Below the pieces are notes generated by a model, which saw only the letters and a list, made by a program, of their open reading frames with translations, was not told the origin of the DNA and searched no databases. Shown in pieces: positions 9,037 through 16,926 of a stretch of DNA of 64,000 bases (the first letter of the stretch is position 1; every line of letters begins with the position of its first letter). The DNA is from an uncultured Anaerococcus sp. Its GTDB lineage: Bacteria > Bacillota > Clostridia > Tissierellales > Peptoniphilaceae. Where the stretch lies: the NCBI GenBank assembly GCA_900551095.1, contig URUJ01000001.1:1-64000 (forward strand), given 5' to 3'. A program made the position numbers and the translations under genes.

Positions 9037-11421
9037 CTATGCACGTAATACTATGTCTTTTGCTCTTAGCTGTTCAAGGATACTTTCTTCTACACCCTTG
9101 ATATCTTCTTCTTTAAGAGTCCTGTCGGTTTTTCTATACCAAACCCTATAAGAAATTGATTTTTTATCATCAGCAATTCCTTTGCCGGTATAAATATCAA
9201 AAAGTTCAATTTTAGCAAGAATCTCTCCTGCCTTTTCTTTCATGATTTCTTCAATTAATTCTGATTCCACATTTCTATCTGCCACAAAGGAATAATCACG
9301 TTCTATGGCTGGGAATTTAGGGATTTGCTTGTATTTTTTATCAATTATTCTTTCATCAGCAATCTTACTTAAATTAATCTCTAAAATGATCGCTCCCTTA
9401 TTTATATTATACTCTTCACGCACTTCATAGGAAATCTCTCCTATTACTCCGATTTTTTCACCATTAAAGTAAATATCAGCACATCTGCCTGCGTGGAAGG
9501 CGAAAAACTCTTCATTAGCCTTGTAAGAAAATCCAATAAATCCGCTATTTCTCATCGCTTCTGTAAAGAAATCTTTCATATCATAGAAAGAATATTCTCC
9601 GTAAAGTCCCATAGTTAAAGTGAGGTTTTCTTTTGGAAGAATATCGCTTGTTTTCTCAAAAGTCCTATCAAGTTCAAAAAATCTCATATCTTTTTGGCCG
9701 TACTTGATATTTTTAGAAATAACATCAAGCATATTAGGTATTTGAGTTGTTCTCATCACAGAAAAATCTTCACCAAGTGGGTTTATAAGACTTACATACT
9801 CTCTTAATCTGGAATCTTTAGAAATTCCAAGTCTATCATATTCTCTAGGAGAAATGAAAGAGTAAGTTGCAAGTTCCGAAAATTTTTGACCAACTAATTT
9901 TCTTTTTAAATCATCTTTCAAAAGTCTTAGAGGAGATCTCTCGCCTTTTTTAAGTGAAGAAACAAGTGGTTTGGATTCAATCTTACCCATTCCGTAAAGT
10001 CTTACGACTTCTTCTATAAGATCTGCTTCTATATCAATATCAAGTCTAAAGAATGGAACTTTTGCAAGGATTGTATCATCATCAATTTTTTCAATTTCAA
10101 ACTCTAAAAGCTCAAGGTTATGGATTGCTTCTTCCATTGTAAAATCCACACCTGTAAGGGCTTTTAATCTTGAAATACGAAGTTTTACTTTTTTTTCACC
10201 ACTTGCTTCTCTTCCTGCCTGGTATAAATCGTCGTAAATTTTCCCGTAGCCTAATTTATCAATCAAGTGTAGGGCGCGCCTTGAAGCAAAATCAGCCATT
10301 TCTATTGGAACGCCCTTTTCAAACCTTGTTGATGCTTCTGAACGAAGTCCAAGTTTTTTAGAGGTTTGGCGGACAGAATCTGCATCAAAGTGGGCAGTTT
10401 CAAGGATAATATTTTTAGTCTCATAAGATACTTCTGTATCAAAACCACCCATAACTCCTGCAATACCAATTGGTCCACTCTTATCAGCTATTATAATCAT
10501 AGAATCATCTAATTTTCTATTCTCGCCATCAATTGTTTTTACAATCTCACCTTCATCAGCCTCTCTAATTGTAATTGGACCATTTAATTTATCTAGATCA
10601 TAAGCATGGAGAGGTTGACCAGTTTCTAGCATAACAAAGTTTGTGATATCTACAATATTATTTATAGGTCTCATTCCGGCAAGCATTAGATAGTTTTGTA
10701 GCCATTGTGGTGATGGTTCGATCTTTACATTTGTAATTGCACGGGTAATAAACTTATCGCAATTATCTGTAATTAAGTTTAAACCATCAAATATTTCTCT
10801 AAGGTCTTTGCCGTTTTTTTTATAATCAGTTTCTGGTAGGTTGATTTTGCCGCCAAAACTTGCCGCACTTTCCCTTGCCATACCGATTATTGATAGGCAG
10901 TCAGGTCTATTTGGAGTTATTTCATATTCTATAACTGGTGTGTTTGAATATAAAACTTCAGAAGCCTTGCTTCCTGGTTTATATTCTCCCTCTAAAACTA
11001 TAACCCCTTCCCTAAGATCTTTTGGAATTACAGAATCATCATAACCAAGCTCACTATAGGCTGTAAGCATACCTTCGCTTATAATGCCAAAAAAGTCGTG
11101 GTCTTCAATAAGAGTACCATCATCAAGTTTTGTCCCAGATGTGATTACTAGAAGGTAATCGCCTTCTTTAGTATTTTTTGCATTGGTTATAATAGTAATT
11201 GGGTCATTTTTCCCAACATCTATTGATAAAACTTGTAGCCTATCAGCATCTGGGTGTTTTTCTTGTTTTAAAACGTGACCTACAACTATCCCCTCAAGAT
11301 TAGATGTTTTTATAAAAACTTCTTCTACGTGAGAACCAGTTTCAGAAAGCCTGTCTGTGATAGTTTTTAAATCTTTGTCTATTTCTATATAATCTTTTTG
11401 CCAAATTAAAGGTACTAGCAT
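9037..11421 (-). CDS. pheT: Phenylalanyl-tRNA synthetase beta subunit
   Basis: The beta subunit of the heterotetrameric Phe-tRNA synthetase, 794 residues. It shows the N-terminal OB-fold tRNA-binding domain (about 40-150, VVGHVLKQEKHPDADRLQVL), the B3/B4 editing domain (around 210-370), the B5 domain (about 400-475), the inactive class II core and the C-terminal FDX-ACB anticodon-binding domain (about 700-794, YKQIPKFPAIERDYSFVAD). The ATG follows pheS after 8 bases with AGGAGGAAAT before it. Expression is presumably set by the T-box upstream of pheS. Confidence 0.97.
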   Translation of the reverse strand: MLVPLIWQKDYIEIDKDLKTITDRLSETGSHVEEVFIKTSNLEGIVVGHVLKQEKHPDADRLQVLSIDVGKNDPITIITNAKNTKEGDYLLVITSGTKLDDGTLIEDHDFFGIISEGMLTAYSELGYDDSVIPKDLREGVIVLEGEYKPGSKASEVLYSNTPVIEYEITPNRPDCLSIIGMARESAASFGGKINLPETDYKKNGKDLREIFDGLNLITDNCDKFITRAITNVKIEPSPQWLQNYLMLAGMRPINNIVDITNFVMLETGQPLHAYDLDKLNGPITIREADEGEIVKTIDGENRKLDDSMIIIADKSGPIGIAGVMGGFDTEVSYETKNIILETAHFDADSVRQTSKKLGLRSEASTRFEKGVPIEMADFASRRALHLIDKLGYGKIYDDLYQAGREASGEKKVKLRISRLKALTGVDFTMEEAIHNLELLEFEIEKIDDDTILAKVPFFRLDIDIEADLIEEVVRLYGMGKIESKPLVSSLKKGERSPLRLLKDDLKRKLVGQKFSELATYSFISPREYDRLGISKDSRLREYVSLINPLGEDFSVMRTTQIPNMLDVISKNIKYGQKDMRFFELDRTFEKTSDILPKENLTLTMGLYGEYSFYDMKDFFTEAMRNSGFIGFSYKANEEFFAFHAGRCADIYFNGEKIGVIGEISYEVREEYNINKGAIILEINLSKIADERIIDKKYKQIPKFPAIERDYSFVADRNVESELIEEIMKEKAGEILAKIELFDIYTGKGIADDKKSISYRVWYRKTDRTLKEEDIKGVEESILEQLRAKDIVLRA

Positions 11422-11429
11422 ATTTCCTC

Positions 11430-12452
11430 CTAAAACTGTTCTATAAATCTCTTGTCATTATCATAAAGAAGTCTGATATCATCAAGGCCGTATTTGACCA
11501 TGGCAATCCTATCAACTCCAAGACCAAAGGCAAAGCCTGTGTATTTTTCACTATCAATTCCACACGCTTCAAGGACATTTGGATGAACCATGCCTCCACC
11601 TAATAACTCCATAGACCAGCCAGTATTACCGCAAGCAGGACAACCTTCACCCATACAAACAGGGCAAGTTACGTCTACTTCTAGGGATGGTTCGGTAAAT
11701 GGAAAATGGTGGGGTCTATATCTTAGATTCATCTTATCTCCAAACATTTCGTGGATAAAAGTTTCAAGAGTTGCCTTAAGGTTTGCCATTGACACATTTT
11801 CATCTACAACTAGGCATTCTAATTGGTGGAACATTGGCGAATGGGTTGCATCAACTTCGTCATTTCTAAAAACCCTACCAGCAGATACCATTTTAATTGG
11901 AAGTTTGCCTTCATTCATCACCCTAATTTGCATACTTGAAGTATGAGGTCTTAATAGAACTTCATCATTGATATAGAAAGTATCTGATGTAGACCTAGCT
12001 GGGTGGTTTTTTGGACTATTCAAATCATCAAAAACGTACTTTACTGTATCAACTTCAGGGCCTGCTACTACATCAAAACCCATGTTTTGGAAAATAGTTT
12101 CAAGTTCTTCCATAGTTTGGTTTATAACTGCTAAATGACCGGACTCATATTTGTCAAAGTGAGCTGTCACGTCTATTTTTTCAGCTTTTATTTTCTCTTT
12201 TAAAAGCTCTTTTTTAATTATTTCGTTTTTTTCTGCAAGTAAGGATTCTATTTCTTTGCTTGTTTGGTTAATTAGCTTGCCTGCTTTTGGTTTCTCCTCA
12301 TTAGGAAGCTTTGCTATTGACTTTTTTAGATCAGTAATAATTCCTTTTTTACCAAGATATTTTATCCTCAAATCTTCCAAGACTTGTGGGCTGTCAGCAT
12401 TTACAATTTCAGTCTTTGCACTGGATAAAACCTGTTTTAAATTTTCTTCCAT
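11430..12452 (-). CDS. pheS: Phenylalanyl-tRNA synthetase alpha subunit
   Basis: The catalytic alpha subunit, 340 residues, of normal length. After an N-terminal coiled coil (about 1-85) comes the class II core with motif 2 GRVFRNDEVDATHSPMFHQ near residues 192-210. A Cys-rich insertion (CPVCMGEGCPACGNTGW, near 262-278) is the zinc-type loop common in Firmicutes PheS. Motif 3 is GFAFGLGVDRIAMV. The alanine versus glycine choice that relaxes p-chloro-phenylalanine specificity lies in this last motif, which here reads AFGLG. Start ATG has GGAGGAAAA before it. It is the first gene after the T-box leader. Confidence 0.97.
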   Translation of the reverse strand: MEENLKQVLSSAKTEIVNADSPQVLEDLRIKYLGKKGIITDLKKSIAKLPNEEKPKAGKLINQTSKEIESLLAEKNEIIKKELLKEKIKAEKIDVTAHFDKYESGHLAVINQTMEELETIFQNMGFDVVAGPEVDTVKYVFDDLNSPKNHPARSTSDTFYINDEVLLRPHTSSMQIRVMNEGKLPIKMVSAGRVFRNDEVDATHSPMFHQLECLVVDENVSMANLKATLETFIHEMFGDKMNLRYRPHHFPFTEPSLEVDVTCPVCMGEGCPACGNTGWSMELLGGGMVHPNVLEACGIDSEKYTGFAFGLGVDRIAMVKYGLDDIRLLYDNDKRFIEQF

Positions 12453-12464
12453 TTTTCCTCCAAA

Positions 12465-12690
12465 TAAAAAAATCCGTCCTCTACAAAGGACAGATATAAT
12501 TCTGCGGTACCACCTTAATTGATTTATAAATAAATCCGCTCATTACTTTAACGAAAAGTTTACGTATCGACTACTAAATTCATCTCAAAGTTCATCGGTG
12601 AATAACCCTAGTCTTGACTTAAAAGGCTCTCAACATCCCTTTTTTGCTGTATAAGAATAACTAAAGTCTTTCCGAATCATCACATAAGTC
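12465..12690 (-). promoter_or_regulatory. T-box leader controlling pheST (Phe)
   Basis: The minus strand carries the invariant T-box core AAGGTGGTACCGCAGAAT (12499-12516), which pairs with the acceptor end of uncharged tRNA. It is followed by a strong intrinsic terminator, ATCTGTCCT/AGGACGGAT (12472-12495) with seven Ts. The upstream part folds as stem I. Within it I read the specifier as UUC (12600-12602, followed by ACC), matching tRNA-Phe and the downstream genes. Uncharged tRNA-Phe should stabilise the antiterminator and raise pheST transcription. The leader begins at the 3' end of the methyltransferase gene, so read-through from the ribosomal-protein operon would also meet this switch. 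Confidence 0.93.
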
Positions 12691-13399
12691 TATTCATAAT
12701 TATGCTTGCAGCTATTGCTGCGTTTAAAGATTCAATCTCGCCTTCCATAGGTACCTTAATAAAATTATCTGTAATTTCTCTCATATTTTGACTTAAACCG
12801 TTGGCCTCGTTACCTATAGCAAGGATTATTTTCGAATCTTTCTTAAAACCAGTAACATCTATCCCAACCATATCTGCAGAAAGGATTTTATAAATTGGTT
12901 TTAATCTATTTACATCTCTATAAGTCATATTTGTAATATTTAACCTGAAGATCGATCCCATTGACGCTCTTAATGATTTTTCATTATAGATATCAACTGT
13001 ATCTGGCATTAGTATCACATCCTTAAAGCCAAAAGCTTCTGCAGAACGAATCATAGTGCCAATATTACCTGGATCATTTATACCATCAAGCAACAGTATT
13101 TTTTCTGATGAAAGGTCTCTAGGTTTTTGCTTTTTAATGACAGCGCCAATCCCGTCAGGACTTGACATTGATGATAGTTTATTAAAAAGAGTTTCGCTAA
13201 ATACCAAAGTTTTGTCTTGATTTTTATAGGAAACACCTTCTCTTAAAAAAATAAAATCTATATCAGCAGACGAAGCTATAGCTTCATCCACTAATTTCCT
13301 AGATTCTATTGTAAATAAATTTTCTTTATCTCGATACTTTTTCTTTTTAAGCTTGTTTATTAACTTAAAATTTTGATTGGATACCGATTCTATTATCAT
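12680..13399 (-). CDS. TrmH/SpoU-family RNA 2'-O-methyltransferase
   Basis: A 239-residue SPOUT (knotted) methyltransferase that would transfer a methyl group from S-adenosylmethionine to a ribose 2'-OH of rRNA or tRNA. The N-terminal substrate-binding domain (about 1-95) resembles an L30e fold. The C-terminal knot shows the three SpoU motifs: NDPGNIGTMIRSAEAFG (near 108-124), ILAIGNEANGLS (near 190-201) and VPMEGEIESLNAAIAASIIM (near 213-232). The substrate cannot be told from sequence; Firmicutes homologues are often annotated RlmB-like or YsgA. The ATG overlaps the rplT stop as TAATG, and the pheST T-box follows. Confidence 0.93.
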   Translation of the reverse strand: MIIESVSNQNFKLINKLKKKKYRDKENLFTIESRKLVDEAIASSADIDFIFLREGVSYKNQDKTLVFSETLFNKLSSMSSPDGIGAVIKKQKPRDLSSEKILLLDGINDPGNIGTMIRSAEAFGFKDVILMPDTVDIYNEKSLRASMGSIFRLNITNMTYRDVNRLKPIYKILSADMVGIDVTGFKKDSKIILAIGNEANGLSQNMREITDNFIKVPMEGEIESLNAAIAASIIMNRLM

Positions 13400-13752
13400 T
13401 AAGCGTTTTTGTTTGCTGCTTCTACTATTTTTGCAAATTCTTCTGGGTTGTTAACTGCAAGTTCAGCTAGCATCTTTCTATTAATGTCAATATTCGCTTT
13501 CTTTAGGCCACCCATAAGTTTAGAATATGTTGTGCCATTCATTCTTGCTGCAGCGTTGATTCTTGCAATCCAAAGTTTTCTAAAATCTCTTTTTCTATGT
13601 TTTCTACCAATATATGCATATGATAGAGATTTCATTACAGCTTGGTTAGCTGTCTTGAATAGAAGGCTTTTTGAACCGTAATAACCCTTTGCTTGTTTTA
13701 ATACTTTTTTATGTCTTTTTTTTGCGTTTACTGCTCTTTTTACTCTTGCCAT
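13399..13752 (-). CDS. rplT: 50S ribosomal protein L20
   Basis: Ribosomal protein L20, 117 residues, very basic at the N-terminus (MARVKRAVNAKKRHKK), with the conserved ANQAVMKSLSYAYIGRKHRKRDFR segment and the C-terminal RKMLAELA helix. It assembles early on 23S rRNA. In Firmicutes it also binds its own mRNA leader and represses the infC-rpmI-rplT operon; the leader here shows the matching attenuator. The gene is third in that operon, 10 bases after rpmI. Confidence 0.98.
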   Translation of the reverse strand: MARVKRAVNAKKRHKKVLKQAKGYYGSKSLLFKTANQAVMKSLSYAYIGRKHRKRDFRKLWIARINAAARMNGTTYSKLMGGLKKANIDINRKMLAELAVNNPEEFAKIVEAANKNA

Positions 13753-13762
13753 CTATATCCTC

Positions 13763-13963
13763 CTATGCACCAATTAGTCTTTTTACGTTTTTGTTCACTG
13801 TTTGTGAAACTTCAGCTGGTTTTCTTAATCTTCTTTTTCTGTTTGGTGATTTCTTAGCTGTTAAGTGTCCTTTGTAAGCTTTTCTTCTCATGATTTTGCC
13901 AGAGCCTGTTACTTTAAATCTTTTAGCAGCTGCTCTCTTAGTTTTCATTTTATTCTTTGCCAT
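13763..13963 (-). CDS. rpmI: 50S ribosomal protein L35
   Basis: Ribosomal protein L35, about 66 residues, with the family core KMKTKRAAAKRFKVTGSGKI near the start. I place the start at the ATG at 13963 (MAKNKMKTK), which has AAGGAGAATAAG before it. A longer in-frame reading starting 7 codons earlier would cover this RBS and overlap infC, so it is rejected. Part of infC-rpmI-rplT. Confidence 0.96.
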   Translation of the reverse strand: MAKNKMKTKRAAAKRFKVTGSGKIMRRKAYKGHLTAKKSPNRKRRLRKPAEVSQTVNKNVKRLIGA

Positions 13964-13964
13964 C

Positions 13965-14483
13965 TTATTCTCCTTTTTCATCATTTGGTTCTAGAAACAT
14001 TACAAGAGATCTGCCTTCCATCTTAGGCTTTTTGTCAATCTTGCCGCAGTTATCTAGCATAGCATTAAACTTATCCATTAATTCATAGCCAGGTTCTTTT
14101 CTACCAAGTTCCCTACCACGAAATCTTATAGATACTTTGACTTTATCCCCGTTGTTTAAGAATTTTTTTGTTTGATTTGCCTTGGTTTGCAAGTCATTAT
14201 CTTCGATATTTAAAGAAAATCTTGTCTCTTTAAGTTGAGCATTTTTTTGTTTTTTCCTGTTTTCTTTTTCTTTCTTTTCTTGATCATATTTAAACTTACC
14301 ATAGTCCATTATCCTTGTTACAGGTGGCTTTGCCTTTGGACTCATAAGTACTAGGTCAAGACCTCTCTCGTCAGCCATCTCTTGAGCATCTCTTAGAGAA
14401 GTGATACCAACTTGGTTACCATTTTCGTCAATTAGTCTTACCTGACTAGCTCTAATTTCATCATTGATTCTTAAATCTTTTAT
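13965..14483 (-). CDS. infC: Translation initiation factor IF-3, probable AUA start
   Basis: IF-3, about 172 residues, which keeps ribosomal subunits apart and proofreads the start codon. The N-domain begins KDLRINDEIRASQVRLI and includes AQEMADERGLDLVL, and the linker and C-domain contain VTRIMDYGKFKYDQEKKEKE and VKVSIRFRGRE. There is no ATG, GTG or TTG in the right place. GGAGGT is followed by ATAACT and then ATA-AAA-GAT, so the start is most likely the AUA at 14481-14483. A GTG about 39 bases upstream lies inside the terminator hairpin and before the RBS, so it is rejected. infC is known for AUU and other rare starts that let IF-3 repress itself. Confidence 0.93.
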   Translation of the reverse strand: MKDLRINDEIRASQVRLIDENGNQVGITSLRDAQEMADERGLDLVLMSPKAKPPVTRIMDYGKFKYDQEKKEKENRKKQKNAQLKETRFSLNIEDNDLQTKANQTKKFLNNGDKVKVSIRFRGRELGRKEPGYELMDKFNAMLDNCGKIDKKPKMEGRSLVMFLEPNDEKGE

Positions 14484-14507
14484 AGTTATACCTCCAATGT
14501 ATTGTAT

Positions 14508-14613
14508 AAAAAAAGCGGGCACAAAGTACCCGCAAATAATCTAATTAATTATATCTTATTAACCTAAAAGCTTATGCCGTTAGGTGAGTTTGGGTACTTC
14601 TTCGTTGTTTACA
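14508..14613 (-). promoter_or_regulatory. L20-type leader attenuator of infC-rpmI-rplT
   Basis: The minus-strand leader contains a perfect intrinsic terminator, GCGGGTAC-TTT-GTGCCCGC (14515-14533) followed by seven Ts (14508-14514), directly before the infC RBS. An upstream segment AAGTACCC (14592-14599) is exactly complementary to GGGTACTT (14524-14531), which is the 5' arm of that terminator, so it forms the antiterminator. This matches the known Firmicute L20 leader, in which L20 binding frees the terminator. Between them lies CATAAGCTTTTAGGTTAATAAG, which could form part of the L20 binding site. Confidence 0.85.
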
Positions 14614-14619
14614 TATATC

Positions 14620-14648
14620 ATATTACTTGATAAATTATAATATGTCAA
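14620..14648 (-). promoter_or_regulatory. Promoter of the infC operon
   Basis: Minus strand TTGACA (14643-14648), 17 bp, TAATAT (14620-14625). It places transcription start near 14613, just before the attenuator. Confidence 0.8.
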
Positions 14649-14695
14649 ATTATTTATTATAAAAATCCAACTTTATTATTTTTATCATTAACTTA

Positions 14696-15550
14696 TTAGT
14701 CAAGGATGAAAAATCCGACTCCAACAAGGCCTGGTCCCGTATTAGCACCAAGAGTTGGAGAAATTTGACCTTCCATATATACTAGTGCATTTTCTATAAT
14801 ATCCTTTAGATTTTCTTTTAAATTTTTAAATCCTTCTATATAATCTCCCTCAGATATAAAAAAGTAATAGTCTTTGACACCTTCTAGTTTCTTTCTTATA
14901 ATTTTTTCCATTTGGCGAAGAGTTTTCTTCTCGCCTCTAGCGATTTTTTCTATAGAAAAACCACCTTCTGGCGGATCTGTTCTTATTATTGGTTTTACTG
15001 ATAAAGCATCGCCAATCTTACCAAAAGTCCTTGGCACTCTTCCACCTTCTACAATGTATTTAAAGGTCTCTATAGTGAAAAATACCTTAGAATCATTTAT
15101 CTTCTCTTCTAATTTATTGCAAATTTCACCAAAGCCTAGTCCATCATCTATAAGTTTTTTTGCATAAACTGCATAATATCCTTGGCCAAGAGTTAAATTT
15201 CCAGTATTAAAGGCATATATATCAAGCCCTTCTACTTCTGCGGACTTGCAGGCATTGAAAGTTCCAGAAAATTTATTCCCGATATTAATGCAAATTAACT
15301 TATTATAGCCATCTTCTTTAACTTTCTCCATTAAATCCTGTATATCTCCTGGAGATGGCATAGATGTTTTCGGTAATTTATCATTTGATTTTACCCATTT
15401 ATAAAATTCTTCGGGACCTATATCAATCCTATCTCTTAAATATTCACCATCTAAATATACATACAATGGTAAATAATAAAACCCTTCTTTTTTGATATAA
15501 TCAAGGCTTAAATCTCCGCCCGAATCTACTAATATAGCAATTTTTTCCAT
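14696..15550 (-). CDS. DegV-family fatty-acid-binding protein
   Basis: A 284-residue DegV protein. The family binds a fatty acid between two alpha/beta domains and, as FakB, presents exogenous fatty acids to the kinase FakA for phosphorylation. Signature parts are ILVDSGGDLSLDYIKKEGF at the N-terminus, LPKTSMPSPGDIQDLMEKV near residues 57-75, the INIGNKFSGTFNACKSA lipid head-group loop near 88-105 and VEGGRVPRTFGKIGDALSVKPI near 163-184. No fakA gene is in this window. Its start meets the stop of the DUF1836 gene, so the two are co-transcribed. Confidence 0.93.
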   Translation of the reverse strand: MEKIAILVDSGGDLSLDYIKKEGFYYLPLYVYLDGEYLRDRIDIGPEEFYKWVKSNDKLPKTSMPSPGDIQDLMEKVKEDGYNKLICINIGNKFSGTFNACKSAEVEGLDIYAFNTGNLTLGQGYYAVYAKKLIDDGLGFGEICNKLEEKINDSKVFFTIETFKYIVEGGRVPRTFGKIGDALSVKPIIRTDPPEGGFSIEKIARGEKKTLRQMEKIIRKKLEGVKDYYFFISEGDYIEGFKNLKENLKDIIENALVYMEGQISPTLGANTGPGLVGVGFFILD

Positions 15551-16062
15551 TATATCTCCTCACTATTATCTATCGCTAACTGAGTGTATAATTTTGTTAA
15601 AAGTGAAATAACCAAATAAGAAAGGACCTTATAGTGGTGATCAGAATAATCATAAGACAGATAAATCCTCGTAACATCTTCCCCTGTTAAAACATCTTTT
15701 CTTATTTGGTTAAATATATTTTCAAAATTTTCATAACCTTCTTTTAAACCAAAGTTAGTCATTTCACTGTCGATTCCTTTGGCCAAATCTTCTATTGTTA
15801 TTATTTGTTTAAATATAGATATCACTATAAGCTGGGCTATAGATGATCTAAAATACTTCTTTTTTGTAGGTTTATCTATATAGCCAAGTTTGACATAATT
15901 ATTTATCATGGATGATGTTATCACATTTTTGTCTACTACATACAAAGGCTTTAAGACCTCTTTTAAGTAGGTCAATAATTCTTCTTTATATATGCCATCA
16001 TCAGGCAAACTTTCCCAACTTGGTAAGCTTATATTTTCTAATTCATTTATATTTTTAATCAT
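15550..16062 (-). CDS. DUF1836 domain protein, probable HTH regulator
   Basis: A 170-residue protein with the DUF1836 layout: the N-terminal SWESLPDDGIYKEELLTYLKEVLKP segment, then a winged-helix-like part ITSSMINNYVKLGYIDKPTKKKYFR, in which the motif resembles MerR-type DNA recognition, and the helical AQLIVISIFKQIITIEDL tail. Members accompany degV in many Firmicutes, as here, where the stop and the degV start touch. I place the start at the ATG at 16062 with CGGAG 6 bases upstream rather than a GTG two codons earlier. A palindrome sits at its promoter, which suggests autoregulation. Confidence 0.82.
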   Translation of the reverse strand: MIKNINELENISLPSWESLPDDGIYKEELLTYLKEVLKPLYVVDKNVITSSMINNYVKLGYIDKPTKKKYFRSSIAQLIVISIFKQIITIEDLAKGIDSEMTNFGLKEGYENFENIFNQIRKDVLTGEDVTRIYLSYDYSDHHYKVLSYLVISLLTKLYTQLAIDNSEEI

Positions 16063-16073
16063 TTTCACTCCGT

Positions 16074-16107
16074 ATTATACCTCTATCTAGTTAGTAATAC
16101 TAGATAG
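16074..16107 (-). promoter_or_regulatory. Promoter of DUF1836-degV with 9-bp-arm palindrome
   Basis: A consensus -10 TATAAT (minus; 16074-16079) lies just before the DUF1836 RBS. The spacer and -35 zone are filled by the inverted repeat CTATCTAGT/ACTAGATAG (16083-16091 and 16099-16107). There is no good -35 hexamer and no T-tract, so this is more like an operator than a terminator, although it also follows the stop of the upstream gene. Confidence 0.6.
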
Positions 16108-16851
16108 TTAATCACAATTTATTTCTATTTCAATCTTGTAATTAGCCTTTTTTATAGTTCTAATATCCGTATTTTTTGCCTTATAAAATTTCTTAAATTC
16201 AATGCTTTCTTCTTCCCTATCTCCAATCTTTGTTGGAAATAAAATTTGACTATCAGAATCATTTATAAGTTTATCTAAGTAGGCAAAAGATTCTTTATCT
16301 AAATCTGTGATAGGTAAAAAAATCATATCTGGATTTTCAAATTCCAATTCATCTAATAAGTCAAGATAAATATCATCGTTAATCTTTGAAAAATCAACAG
16401 TTCCTCCAAAAAATATTACAAGAGATTCAATTTCTATTAGAAAACCTATTTTTTCACAATCTAGCGAGATGGTTCTTATGAAAATTTCACCCGTATTTGA
16501 TATTATTTTAATAGCTTCTCCTCCCCCAAGGAGGTATACATTGTCTTTTTTATATAACTTCTTTAAGTTTCTCATACCAAGCTCGTCATTATTTAGAAAA
16601 ATAATATTATCCTGGTATTTCAAATTGCTTATATTTTTATTGAGTACATACTTTACTGAATTTAGATTTTCTAAATTGAATATTTCGTTCGTATAGGATT
16701 TCCTATCTTTATCTGACACGAAAAACATGATGTGTTTTGATTCTGGTATTTCAAGGATTCCTTCTGCATAATCAAAAATCAAAAAATAATCCCCGTAGGC
16801 TAGGCTATAACAGGAATCATACACATAATTAACAACCACTTTCTCACTCAT
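16108..16851 (-). CDS. Metallo-beta-lactamase-like protein lacking metal ligands
   Basis: A 247-residue protein whose order of segments resembles small MBL-fold hydrolases of the UlaG type: an N-terminal YDSCYSLAYGDYFLIFDYAEG, then HIMFFVSDKDRKSYTNEIF where the family has a VSHxHxDHF motif, then SVKYVLNKNI, and finally GFLIEIESLVIFFGGTVDF where active members have a HAGD-like motif. None of the expected His/Asp ligands is present. I therefore read it as a catalytically dead MBL-fold protein; the fold assignment itself is inference. The ATG at 16851 is chosen because GGAG precedes it by 5 bases; the GTG two codons earlier overlaps the RBS. It is followed by the DUF1836-degV pair and is divergent from ybaK. 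Confidence 0.6.
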   Translation of the reverse strand: MSEKVVVNYVYDSCYSLAYGDYFLIFDYAEGILEIPESKHIMFFVSDKDRKSYTNEIFNLENLNSVKYVLNKNISNLKYQDNIIFLNNDELGMRNLKKLYKKDNVYLLGGGEAIKIISNTGEIFIRTISLDCEKIGFLIEIESLVIFFGGTVDFSKINDDIYLDLLDELEFENPDMIFLPITDLDKESFAYLDKLINDSDSQILFPTKIGDREEESIEFKKFYKAKNTDIRTIKKANYKIEIEINCD

Positions 16852-16926
16852 TGCCACTCCTTCTATTTTTTTATACCCAATATTACAATTTTTATTATTC
16901 CCGTATAGTTATTTAGAGGTGATATA

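Noticed and set aside
13671..13877. Plus-strand frames over rplT and rpmI
   Set aside because: Antisense to ribosomal proteins whose basic codons create leucine- and phenylalanine-rich mirror frames.
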